Assembly: GCA_009778055.1 (NCBI GenBank)
Contig: WRKN01000031.1
Span: 1-16,813 of the forward strand
Direction: 5' to 3'
Source: Synergistaceae bacterium
GTDB taxonomy: Bacteria > Synergistota > Synergistia > Synergistales > Aminobacteriaceae
DNA length: 16,813 bases
Shown: positions 6,375-13,938 of the stretch, piece by piece
How positions within the stretch are numbered: position 1 is the first letter of the stretch
Layout: every line of letters begins with the position of its first letter
The notes under the pieces: generated by a model
Seen by the model: only the letters and a program-made list of their open reading frames with translations
Told to the model about the DNA's origin: nothing
Databases searched by the model: none
Translations under genes and position numbers: made by a program

Positions 6375-8349
6375 ATTCAGGAACATGAAAATCAGGACAA
6401 AGCTGCTGGAAGCTTTTTTACTTATGTCCGCCATCGGGATTGTTTTGGGCGCTACCGGGATAATGTCCATACATATACTTACGCAAAAGTCCAAAGGGCT
6501 GGAAAAATTGCAGATCGAATCCCAGGAAATTATGGAGGCGCTGAACTCTCATTACATATGGAGGCAGGAGCTGACCGAATCGGTTCTGCTGGGCTCAACG
6601 TTCACGGGGGCGCTTGACCCCCAAACCTGTACGTTTGGCAGGTGGCTGAGCTACGAGAAAACGAAAGGGATAACCGATGAAATAATTCTCTCCTTATTGA
6701 AGAATATTCAAGCCTCTCACGAATTGATTCACCTTGAAGCCGGCGTATTGCAAGACAAAAGTGAGGACGAGGTGGAGAAGTATCTTGTAAGGGTTATCCT
6801 TCCCAAAGCGCACGAAGTCACTGCGCTTTTGACTCAGATAGAGGGACGGTACATCGAATTGGTCAACGAGAAAACAAATGAAGTCATTACCACCGGGAAA
6901 ATTCTGGCCGTCCTTGTTGTCGCTTTTGTCGTTGTCGCCGTCATGGCGGGCGGCCTTTTGTCGGTGCTGATTCCTCCCGCCATATTAAAACCGCTCGCCG
7001 CGCTCTCCTCCACTATGAAAAAGGCGGCCGACGGCGACTTTTCCTTGAGGCTTTCGTCGGACTACACCTCCGAAATAGGGGAGCTTTTCAGCGCGTGCAA
7101 CGCGCTTCTTGAAACCAACGACAGGAGCGTCATGTATGTCAAGGAAATCGTCATAAAATTACGCGAGTCGGCGCAGGATATGTTGTCGATATCGTCGAGC
7201 ATGGCTGCCAACAGCACAGGTCTCAAAGAGCAGACGTCTTACGCCAGCATGGCGACGGAGGAATTTTCGGCGGGAATGACCCAGTCGTCGAGCACGCTTT
7301 CGACGATAAGCTCAAATATAAGCGCGGTCGCTTCTTCGATAGAGGAAATAAACGCGACCATAAGCGTCGTGGCGGCGGCAGCCGAGCAGACAAGCACGGT
7401 GGCGGCGCAGTCAAGCGCCCTTGTCGACAACATTCAAAACAGCATTTCAAGGGCGTCCGACTCGGTCTCGCTTGTCTCGAACGCCTTTAACAACGTCGCC
7501 CAGAGCGTTGACGAAATAAATAAATCCATTCTGGTCGTGAGCGAGAATTGCACGGTTACAAGAAATAAGATGTCCGACGCGGACGAAAAGGCGAAAAACA
7601 CCAACATGATCATTCAGCGGCTTGAGGCCGCAAGCAAGCAGATAGGCAAAATAGTGGGCGTAATAAGCGACGTCGCCGATCAGACCAACATGCTTGCGCT
7701 CAACGCGGCGATTGAGGCGGCGGGGGCCGGCGAAGCGGGCAAGGGCTTTATGGTGGTTGCTAATGAAGTCAAGGAGCTTGCGAGGCAAACCGCCGACGCC
7801 ACCAATGAAATTGCCGACCAAATTGAAAACATGCAAAATAACGTGCCTGAAGCGGTCGGCGCGGTATCGGAAATAACGGCGATCATCAACGAAATGACCG
7901 GGTTCCTGAACTCTTTCACGCAGGAAATAACCCGGCAGGGCAAACGCAGCGACCAGATAGCGAACGATTCCGCCGACGCCGCGCGGAGAATGAGCGAAAT
8001 AACGTCTGAAATAAACAGGATCTCGGAAAATTCGCTTTCGGTTACGAAAGCGGTCATCGAATCCACGAGAGGCACTGACGAAATAGCCAAATCCACGGCG
8101 GAGCTTGTTATCGGAGTACAGGAAATAGCCATGAATTCGGAGCGCGCTTCCAACAACATAAGAGAAATAGACCGCGCCACGAAGGAAATGGCGTCGGGAG
8201 TCGTAGATATTTCCAGAAATATCCAATTCATAAACGAGGAGGCGGGCACGGCTCAACACAGCGCCGACGCCGCCAAGCTATCAAGCGGGGAACTGCTCAA
8301 AACCGCCAGCGACATGGAGGAATTTATATCGAGGTTCAAAATAACCTAG
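6367..8349 (+). CDS. Methyl-accepting chemotaxis receptor with extracytoplasmic CZB domain
   Basis: A 660-residue membrane chemoreceptor. TM1 is at about 16-38, the sensor segment at 40-177, TM2 at about 179-201, HAMP at about 203-255, and a long cytoplasmic coiled-coil signalling domain follows. The sensor holds the CZB zinc-binding pattern: H62 (HYIW), C88 (CTFGRWL), H118 and H122 (HELIH). CZB domains bind zinc through three His and one Cys and usually lie in the cytoplasm; here the topology puts the domain outside. The signalling tip (about 435-485) has DQTNMLALNAAIEAAGAGE, in which Gly replaces the nearly invariant Arg of EAARAGE. There is no C-terminal CheR-docking pentapeptide. Two adjacent ATGs (6364, 6367) follow AAGGGGAG (6352-6359); the second has better spacing, and 6364 would add one Met. 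It is probably the dedicated receptor of this cluster. Confidence 0.93.
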   Translation: MNKFRNMKIRTKLLEAFLLMSAIGIVLGATGIMSIHILTQKSKGLEKLQIESQEIMEALNSHYIWRQELTESVLLGSTFTGALDPQTCTFGRWLSYEKTKGITDEIILSLLKNIQASHELIHLEAGVLQDKSEDEVEKYLVRVILPKAHEVTALLTQIEGRYIELVNEKTNEVITTGKILAVLVVAFVVVAVMAGGLLSVLIPPAILKPLAALSSTMKKAADGDFSLRLSSDYTSEIGELFSACNALLETNDRSVMYVKEIVIKLRESAQDMLSISSSMAANSTGLKEQTSYASMATEEFSAGMTQSSSTLSTISSNISAVASSIEEINATISVVAAAAEQTSTVAAQSSALVDNIQNSISRASDSVSLVSNAFNNVAQSVDEINKSILVVSENCTVTRNKMSDADEKAKNTNMIIQRLEAASKQIGKIVGVISDVADQTNMLALNAAIEAAGAGEAGKGFMVVANEVKELARQTADATNEIADQIENMQNNVPEAVGAVSEITAIINEMTGFLNSFTQEITRQGKRSDQIANDSADAARRMSEITSEINRISENSLSVTKAVIESTRGTDEIAKSTAELVIGVQEIAMNSERASNNIREIDRATKEMASGVVDISRNIQFINEEAGTAQHSADAAKLSSGELLKTASDMEEFISRFKIT

Positions 8350-8351
8350 CC

Positions 8352-9371
8352 ATGGCCGGGCTGAGATTATTGATTGCCGATAGCTCGCCTGTGTACAAAA
8401 AAATGTTCGGGCGAGCCGCGGCGGAACTGGATAAAAATGCCGCCGTCACCTGTGTCGATAACGGATACGAAGCGCTTGATAACCTAAAACGCCGCGGTTA
8501 CGATATTGTCGTTATTGACATTGAAGTTTCCGGGCTGGGCGCTGAGCTTTTAGAGCCATTTATGCAGGAAGCCGCGAAGGCTCTGGTTTTGGTTACGGCG
8601 CGGCCTTCCTCCGTGAGCGGCAAACTTTGTGCCGAAGCGATGGCAAAAGGCGCGTTTGACTACATGATCAAGCCTGTCTATAACAGTTACGACGAAAATT
8701 TTGACTTGGTAAAGCGCAGGATGTCGGACGTTTTCAAAGTTGCGTATGAGGAACGCGGAAAAAAGGGCTTTCAACCCGGAGCTGAACCGGAAAAAAACGC
8801 GTTTAAGCCGAAAATTGTCCTTATCGCGGTTTCGACGGGCGGCCCGTCGGCGCTTAAAAGTATCTTAACCAGGCTGCGCGGGGATTTTTCCGTGCCCATT
8901 CTTGTCGTTCAGCACATAGCGCCGCAGTTTACGGAACATCTGGCGCGCCATTTGAACCACAAGTCCAGCCTGAAGGTCAAGGTTGCCGAAAACAAGGAAA
9001 CCGTTACGGCGGGAACGGTTTATATAGCGCCCGGCGGGACGCATATGAAGTTGAACGCGGAAAACAAGATCACGTTGGACGGCTCGCCGCCTGTTAACGG
9101 ACTCCGTCCCGCCGCCGACGCGCTTTTTGAATCGGTCGCCGAATCGTTCACGGAATCGGGAGTTTTAGCCGTCATTTTGACTGGAATGGGAAACGACGGC
9201 CAAAAGGGGCTTGTCGCCCTGAAAGAAAAACAGGACTGTTATTGTCTGGCGCAAAGCAAAAAAACCTGCGTCGTCTATAGTATGCCGTACGCGGCGCTTG
9301 AAAGCGGCCTGGCGGACAAGATTCTGGACTTGGATAAAATTCCGGCCGAAATGGAAAGGTTAACGAGGTAA
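8352..9371 (+). CDS. cheB: Receptor glutamate methylesterase CheB
   Basis: A 339-residue protein with an N-terminal receiver (about 5-125) and a C-terminal methylesterase/deamidase domain (about 150-335). It removes methyl groups from receptor glutamates and is activated when CheA phosphorylates its receiver. The catalytic triad is visible: S161 in AVSTGGP, H188 in VQHIAP and D282 in GMGNDG, with IAPGGTHM in between. The receiver keeps phospho-acceptor D56, the Thr in LVTAR and the Lys in MIKPV, but the acidic pair is reduced to D10-S11, so phosphorylation or Mg binding may be altered. The ATG begins 2 bases after the receptor stop with only a distant GAGGT, so translation is probably coupled to the receptor gene. 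Confidence 0.95.
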   Translation: MAGLRLLIADSSPVYKKMFGRAAAELDKNAAVTCVDNGYEALDNLKRRGYDIVVIDIEVSGLGAELLEPFMQEAAKALVLVTARPSSVSGKLCAEAMAKGAFDYMIKPVYNSYDENFDLVKRRMSDVFKVAYEERGKKGFQPGAEPEKNAFKPKIVLIAVSTGGPSALKSILTRLRGDFSVPILVVQHIAPQFTEHLARHLNHKSSLKVKVAENKETVTAGTVYIAPGGTHMKLNAENKITLDGSPPVNGLRPAADALFESVAESFTESGVLAVILTGMGNDGQKGLVALKEKQDCYCLAQSKKTCVVYSMPYAALESGLADKILDLDKIPAEMERLTR

Positions 9372-9376
9372 ATAAA

Positions 9377-10255
9377 ATGCTCCTTACATTATCTCAAGCC
9401 TCCATAAGCGAAGACGAGTTTTTGCTTTTCAAAAATTATATTTCTAAAAACAGCGGCATTGTCATTTCCCCTGAAAAATCCTATTTAATAGAGACAAGGC
9501 TTTCAAAGTTTCTGGCTGACGCGGGAGTTGATTCTTTTGGTGAATTTTATGATTATGTAATTTCAAATTCGGACCCCTCGATGCCGCAAAAAATAATAAA
9601 CGCCATAACGGTAAATGAAACGCAATGGTTTCGCAACAAAACGCCCTGGAAGGTTTTAGAGGAACGCCTGCTCTCCGGGTTTGTGGATGAGCTGGCCTCA
9701 GGCAAAAAAGCGAGGATAAGAATTTGGTGCGCCGCCGTTTCAACGGGGCAGGAAGTTTATTCGACCGTCATGTGCGTCGATAACTATTTAATTGAAAACA
9801 GAGTAAACGGAATTAACCTGTCGGATTTTGATTTTCTTGCCACGGATATTTCGAGCCGGGTTCTGGACATAGCAAAAAAAGGCAGGTACAACAGGATAAA
9901 CATGACGCGCGGCTTAAGCGACCGGTATAAGGCAAGATATTTCACCGAAAACAACTCGGCATGGGATATAGACCCGAAAATACGCGCGTCGGTCAGGTTT
10001 GAGCGCTTCAACCTGCAAAACGACTATCAGGCGTTTGGGCTGTTCGACGTCATTTTTTGCAGAAACGTTTTGATATATTTTTCGGACGCCCTGAAAAAAG
10101 ATATAATAACGAGGATGTACCACTCCCTGCTGGACGGCGGCGTTTTGTTTACCGGAAACTACGCCCTGTACGACTTATTTCAAGATGGCTTCGACACAAA
10201 TCATTATGATAACTTAACGTATTACTCTAAAAAACAAGGAGGAGAGCTAGAGTGA
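9377..10255 (+). CDS. cheR: Receptor glutamate methyltransferase CheR
   Basis: A 292-residue S-adenosylmethionine-dependent enzyme that methylates glutamates on the receptor's cytoplasmic helices, opposing CheB. The N-terminal helical domain (about 10-75) is followed by the SAM-binding domain. Landmarks are NETQWFR (family form NETxFFR), WCAAVSTGQEVYS (SAM loop), LATDIS and FDVIFCRNVLIYF. The last family motif, usually GHSE, is changed to GNYA. The gene has a GAGGT Shine-Dalgarno 7 bases before its ATG and lies 5 bases after cheB. Its stop overlaps the cheY start by four bases (GTGA). With no docking pentapeptide on the neighbouring receptor, binding is presumably direct to the helices. Confidence 0.95.
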   Translation: MLLTLSQASISEDEFLLFKNYISKNSGIVISPEKSYLIETRLSKFLADAGVDSFGEFYDYVISNSDPSMPQKIINAITVNETQWFRNKTPWKVLEERLLSGFVDELASGKKARIRIWCAAVSTGQEVYSTVMCVDNYLIENRVNGINLSDFDFLATDISSRVLDIAKKGRYNRINMTRGLSDRYKARYFTENNSAWDIDPKIRASVRFERFNLQNDYQAFGLFDVIFCRNVLIYFSDALKKDIITRMYHSLLDGGVLFTGNYALYDLFQDGFDTNHYDNLTYYSKKQGGELE

Positions 10256-10632
10256 AGCTGCTCGTGGTTGACGATTCCTCGTTAATAAGAAAAGTGATCA
10301 AAGCGGCCGCCGACGTGCTGCAAATGGAAACGGAAGAGGCGCGGGACGGAATCGAAGCCCTTGAAACGCTTTCAAAGAGCCACAAAGAAATAGACCTGAT
10401 TCTCTTAGACTGGAATATGCCTGAAATGAACGGATATGATGTGCTCGTCGAGATAAAAGGCAGCGACGAATATAAGAATATCCCTGTGATGATGGTTACG
10501 ACGGAAGGGCAGAAAAGCAACATTATCGCCGCTGTCCGCGCCGGCGCCGCCAATTATCTGACAAAACCGTTCACCGTTGAGCAATTGGAGGCGAAAATTA
10601 TTGAATGTATAGGCGGAGAAGGTGATTTTTAA
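10252..10632 (+). CDS. cheY: Chemotaxis response regulator CheY
   Basis: A 126-residue single receiver domain. CheA phosphorylates it and CheY-P then binds the flagellar switch (or another motility output). All active-site residues are present: D7 and D8, phospho-acceptor D53 in LLDWNMPEMNG, T83 in MVTTEG, and K105 in LTKPF. It starts with GTG at 10252, preceded by AAGGAGGAG (10236-10244) at 7 bases, the strongest ribosome site in the operon. This fits a need for more CheY than the other proteins. It overlaps cheR by 4 bases and cheX by 1 base. Confidence 0.95.
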   Translation: MKLLVVDDSSLIRKVIKAAADVLQMETEEARDGIEALETLSKSHKEIDLILLDWNMPEMNGYDVLVEIKGSDEYKNIPVMMVTTEGQKSNIIAAVRAGAANYLTKPFTVEQLEAKIIECIGGEGDF

Positions 10633-11093
10633 TGAACGGCTTTTCCTCGGCTCAGCTTGGTTTTATTTTTGCCGGCGCGCTGGCGGAGGTTATTTCCACG
10701 ACTTCGGGTTTGTCGCTTGATATTTCCTCGCTGGAGGGCGGCGCGGATTTTGACGAAATGGTGGGCATAATGAGCCTTAACGGTAAGAATAACGGAATAA
10801 TTTTCATTTCGGCGGAGGAGCGCGCCATGCGGGTTCTATACTCCTTTATGACAGGCGTTTCTGAAGACGAAGTTACCAAAGACGACATTGACGACGCTCT
10901 GTGCGAAATAGTCAACATGACAGCCGGCAGCGCCAAGCAGAGGTTCAACGACGCGGAGCAAATATTTGCGCTTTCGCCGCCCTTCGTCATCAGCGGCAAA
11001 AATATGTCGCTAATTACAAAAAAAAGGGTACATGTCATTTCAAAAGTTTTGGGGAACGGGGAAATCTCGGTTAAGCTGAAAGTAATTTTTTGA
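10632..11093 (+). CDS. cheX: CheY-P phosphatase CheX
   Basis: A 153-residue protein of the CheC/CheX/FliY phosphatase family, which dephosphorylates CheY-P. The single signature helix reads DALCEIVNMTAGSAK, matching the ExxN active-site pattern. One such motif and the length of about 150 fit CheX, a dimer in known cases, better than the two-motif CheC. No cheD is present nearby, which also favours CheX. AAGGTG (10619-10624) precedes the ATG by 7 bases, and the ATG shares a base with the cheY stop (TAATG). It is the last gene of the chemotaxis operon and ends 12 bases before the convergent rimO; no terminator hairpin is visible in that gap. Confidence 0.88.
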   Translation: MNGFSSAQLGFIFAGALAEVISTTSGLSLDISSLEGGADFDEMVGIMSLNGKNNGIIFISAEERAMRVLYSFMTGVSEDEVTKDDIDDALCEIVNMTAGSAKQRFNDAEQIFALSPPFVISGKNMSLITKKRVHVISKVLGNGEISVKLKVIF

Positions 11094-11105
11094 GGTTGTT
11101 GTCAA

Positions 11106-12410
11106 TTATTTTTTCAACACGGCAAAAAGGTCGTGCTCGGCGAAGTCCGTCACCGTCGCGTCCGCCCACGAACCGGGAGCCAGCGTCCCCCCGCCCTTCA
11201 GGGAGACCATGCCGTCAACCTCCGGCGCGTCGCGGAAAGAGCGCCCCCACGCTGTGTCGTCATCCCGGTCGATTTCCTCGACGAGGACCCGCAGGGTCTT
11301 TCCCACAAAAAGGGCGTTCCGCTCACTCGATATACGGGACTGCAATTCCATCAGACGTTTAAGCCGTTCCTGTTTTACCTCGTCAGGAACCTGATTCGGC
11401 AGGAGCGCGGCTTTCGTTCCTTCCTCCGCCGAGTACGCGAACGCGCCCACGCGGTCGAGTTCCGTTTCCTCCAGAAAATCGAGTATTCGCCTGAAGCGTT
11501 CTTCCGTCTCGCCGGGAAATCCGACCATTATTGTCGTCCTCAGCGCGAAAAGCGGGTTCTTCCCCCGCAAATAGGTGAAAATGTCCCTTATGCGCGCCGC
11601 GTCGGGGGAGCGGTTCATGGAGGCCAAAACAGTCTCGTCAATGTGTTGTATCGGTATGTCGAGATATGGGAGGATTTTATCCATGCCGGAAATGAAATCC
11701 AGAAATTTACGGGTGATTCGATCCGGGTGAAGGTACAGGAGCCTTATCCAGGTTTCATCCGGCAGCTCGGAGTCAAGCGCCCTCAACAGAACATCAAGCG
11801 CCGGCTCGCCGTAAACGTCCCTGCCGTAAGCCGTAAGGTCCTGTCCTACCAGGCACAGCTCCCGCGCGCCTCCTTCGCAAAGCTCTTTCGCTTCCGCGGC
11901 AAGCTGCTCGACAGGTACGCTGCGGAGGCGTCCGCGTATCATCGGTATCGTGCAGTATGAACAAAGGGTATCGCACCCCTCGCTCACCTTGAGGTAACGC
12001 GACCAGGGGGTGTTGCCGGGCAGCAACCCGCGGCGGCCGGCGGGGGAGGAGGGGGGAGAATATGGGCTGGGGGCGAGAAAATCCGTTATTTTGTCCCATT
12101 CTTCAGACCTGGCCCATAAGTCTACTGTCGGCAATTCTTCGCGCAGCTCGGCTTCATATCGGTTGACCATGCAGCCGGCCACAATGATTTTTTCGAGCTT
12201 GCCCTGTTCTTTCAAAAGTTCCAGGTCCAAAACAGCGTCCACATTTTCCTTGACGGCGTCCTGAATAAAAGCGCAGGTGTTGATCAAACCCACCTGCGCG
12301 TCTTTTGCGTCGTCAACTATTTTATGTCCGCCTGCTATGAGCCGTCCTATCAAATGCTCGCTGTCCACGCTGTTTTTGGCGCAGCCCATGCTTAAAACGA
12401 ATATATTCAT
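11106..12410 (-). CDS. rimO: Ribosomal protein S12 methylthiotransferase RimO
   Basis: A 434-residue radical SAM enzyme that adds a methylthio group to an Asp of ribosomal protein S12. The N-terminal UPF0004 domain has cluster cysteines C10 (SMGCAKNSVDSE), C46 (NTCAF) and C80 (AGCMVNRY). The radical SAM site is C146xxxC150xxC153 in GCDTLCSYC. A TRAM domain ends the protein (about 370-434). The opening SMGCAKN..DSE favours RimO over the tRNA enzyme MiaB. A Pro/Ser-rich stretch (about 113-136) lies between the first two domains. The ATG shares one base with the stop of the rodZ-like gene (TAATG), and no Shine-Dalgarno is visible close by, so translation is probably coupled. It is the last gene of the minus-strand operon. 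Confidence 0.95.
   Translation of the reverse strand: MNIFVLSMGCAKNSVDSEHLIGRLIAGGHKIVDDAKDAQVGLINTCAFIQDAVKENVDAVLDLELLKEQGKLEKIIVAGCMVNRYEAELREELPTVDLWARSEEWDKITDFLAPSPYSPPSSPAGRRGLLPGNTPWSRYLKVSEGCDTLCSYCTIPMIRGRLRSVPVEQLAAEAKELCEGGARELCLVGQDLTAYGRDVYGEPALDVLLRALDSELPDETWIRLLYLHPDRITRKFLDFISGMDKILPYLDIPIQHIDETVLASMNRSPDAARIRDIFTYLRGKNPLFALRTTIMVGFPGETEERFRRILDFLEETELDRVGAFAYSAEEGTKAALLPNQVPDEVKQERLKRLMELQSRISSERNALFVGKTLRVLVEEIDRDDDTAWGRSFRDAPEVDGMVSLKGGGTLAPGSWADATVTDFAEHDLFAVLKK
12042..12073 (+). other. G-quadruplex-type motif inside rimO
   Basis: Four G-runs (12042-12046, 12051-12056, 12064-12066, 12069-12073) are separated by loops of 4, 7 and 2 bases, meeting the usual G3+N1-7 rule. 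They are on the strand opposite the rimO coding strand, so the rimO mRNA is C-rich here. The segment encodes the Pro/Ser-rich linker of RimO, so codon content alone may explain it. Confidence 0.5.
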
Positions 12411-13261
12411 TAATTTTGAACGCGGCGATACGTTCCATCCGGTTCATAAAAAAATGTGCCTCTCGCGCTGGCGTCCCGTCCGAGTTCTCTGCCGTTCAGT
12501 ATGACCGTCGCCGCGTTCGCCCGTCCGTACCTCACCCTTGCCCTGGCCGGAAGGTCCCACGACGCCCCCGTACCGGGGGTCATCGTTCTGGAGAATACCA
12601 CTCTGTCGTTGATTGTAACCTCAACCCACACATCCGTCCTGTCGGCCTTGATGTGGAGATACGGCGCGGCCGGCTCCGGTTCGGGCTCATCCTCCGACAC
12701 CGCGGGCGGCGGGAGAACGGAGAAGAAATCGTTGTCCTGCGATAAAGGCGGCACGTCGGCGGACAGGTTGTCGTCAGATGATACCACCGCTCCGGCTTGC
12801 AGAGAGGGGTCAATGCGAGGGAAGCCGTTGTTGGTCACAAACGAATACCAGACGTAACAACCCGATCCGATCAGAACCAGAAACAGCACCACGAACAGCC
12901 AGAATTGAGAGGCTGGTTTGAAGCCCTTTGTCGGATATGTGGTATTGCCCAGAACGTTAGTGGCGGCGGGGGTGGGAATTCTGCGTTCTTGGTGGGGGGT
13001 GTTTTCCTTGCTGAGCCACGACATGAATTCGTCCTTGAGTTCTTCCGCGCCGATTACGCCCAGGTAGGTGCGCACAAATCCCTTGGTGTAGACGAGGTCG
13101 GGGAATCCCTGGTATGCCCCGTGCTCTATACCGCGAAGATACTCCACGCGCACTCTTGTCTTTTCAAAAATATCGTTGAGCGAAAGCCCGGCGTCTTCGC
13201 GCTTTTCCATGGCCATACGTCCAAGCTCCCTCAGGGCTTCATCCTTATCGTTAGCGGGCAT
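12410..13261 (-). CDS. rodZ: RodZ-like membrane protein (HTH, TM, DUF4115)
   Basis: A 283-residue protein with an N-terminal HTH_25 helix-turn-helix (about 8-80, including LSLNDIFEKTRVRVEYLRGIE and FVRTYLGVIG), a flexible linker, one membrane helix (119-141) and a C-terminal beta-rich DUF4115-type domain (about 200-283). This is the layout of RodZ, which links MreB filaments to the cell-wall elongation machinery at the inner membrane. The start is the ATG at 13261, which follows AAAGGAGGT and shares one base with the rpe stop; a longer reading adds 33 basic residues that run through the end of rpe and is not credible. The linker and the region after the membrane helix are rich in Pro, Asp and Glu. 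Family membership is firm; an actual role in cell shape is inferred. Confidence 0.85.
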   Translation of the reverse strand: MPANDKDEALRELGRMAMEKREDAGLSLNDIFEKTRVRVEYLRGIEHGAYQGFPDLVYTKGFVRTYLGVIGAEELKDEFMSWLSKENTPHQERRIPTPAATNVLGNTTYPTKGFKPASQFWLFVVLFLVLIGSGCYVWYSFVTNNGFPRIDPSLQAGAVVSSDDNLSADVPPLSQDNDFFSVLPPPAVSEDEPEPEPAAPYLHIKADRTDVWVEVTINDRVVFSRTMTPGTGASWDLPARARVRYGRANAATVILNGRELGRDASARGTFFYEPDGTYRRVQN

Positions 13262-13938
13262 TAAACAAGAACCTCCTTTAAACAATTTCTGGTTTTTTTC
13301 AGGTAATCGGCCGGGGCGGGACTTCCGAACACCGCGCTGCCCATGACGAGAACGTCGCATCCGGCAGCCGCAACCTGCGCCGCGTTGTCCAGTTTGACGC
13401 CTCCGTCAATTTCTATCAGGTAATCATGACCCTCCGCAGCTCGGAGACGGACCAGATCCCTTGCTTTTTCAAGGGTATCAACGATCAGGCTCTGTCCTCC
13501 GAACCCCGGCGTGACCGATAGCAGCAGCACCACGTCCACAACAGGAAGCGCAAGGCGGACGTGCTCCACAGGGGTAAGCGGGGCAATAGCCACTCCGGCT
13601 TTCAATCCCTTCTCCTTTATGCTCGAAAGGCGGTGGTGAAGCAATTGGGGCTCCACCTCCGCGTGTATGGTAACCTGCGAAGCCCCGGAGCTCACAAAAA
13701 TCGGCAAGAGTACGTCCAGTTCGTCCAGCATGAGATGCACGTCGAGAAAAACGTCCGGGTATCTTTCCCGCAGCGCTTTCACCGTAGCCGGGCCAAACGA
13801 CAGGTTACGGACGAAATGCCCGTCCATAACGTCCACGTGAAGCCAGTCGAAATGCCCCAATATGGAGTCCACAGCGGCGGAGACGCTCAACGGATCGGCT
13901 CCCAGAATGGATGGAGCCAGTAAGATATCACGCGTCAT
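13261..13938 (-). CDS. rpe: Ribulose-phosphate 3-epimerase
   Basis: A 225-residue TIM-barrel enzyme that interconverts ribulose 5-phosphate and xylulose 5-phosphate in the pentose phosphate pathway, in the cytoplasm. Family landmarks appear in order: APSILGAD (8-15), HVDVMDGHFV (metal ligands H34 and D36, catalytic D36), DVHLM (H67), VTPGFGGQ, EIDGGV (second catalytic Asp) and GSAVFG (phosphate binding). The ATG at 13938 shares one base with the PASTA gene's stop (TGATG) and starts the conserved domain at the normal place; an upstream in-frame ATG would add 19 residues inside the PASTA gene. Length is typical for the family. Confidence 0.96.
   Translation of the reverse strand: MTRDILLAPSILGADPLSVSAAVDSILGHFDWLHVDVMDGHFVRNLSFGPATVKALRERYPDVFLDVHLMLDELDVLLPIFVSSGASQVTIHAEVEPQLLHHRLSSIKEKGLKAGVAIAPLTPVEHVRLALPVVDVVLLLSVTPGFGGQSLIVDTLEKARDLVRLRAAEGHDYLIEIDGGVKLDNAAQVAAAGCDVLVMGSAVFGSPAPADYLKKTRNCLKEVLV

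Noticed and set aside
7447..8259. Long minus-strand frames opposite the receptor gene
   Set aside because: They are shadows of the regular coiled-coil codon pattern; no ribosome site or protein family pattern is seen.
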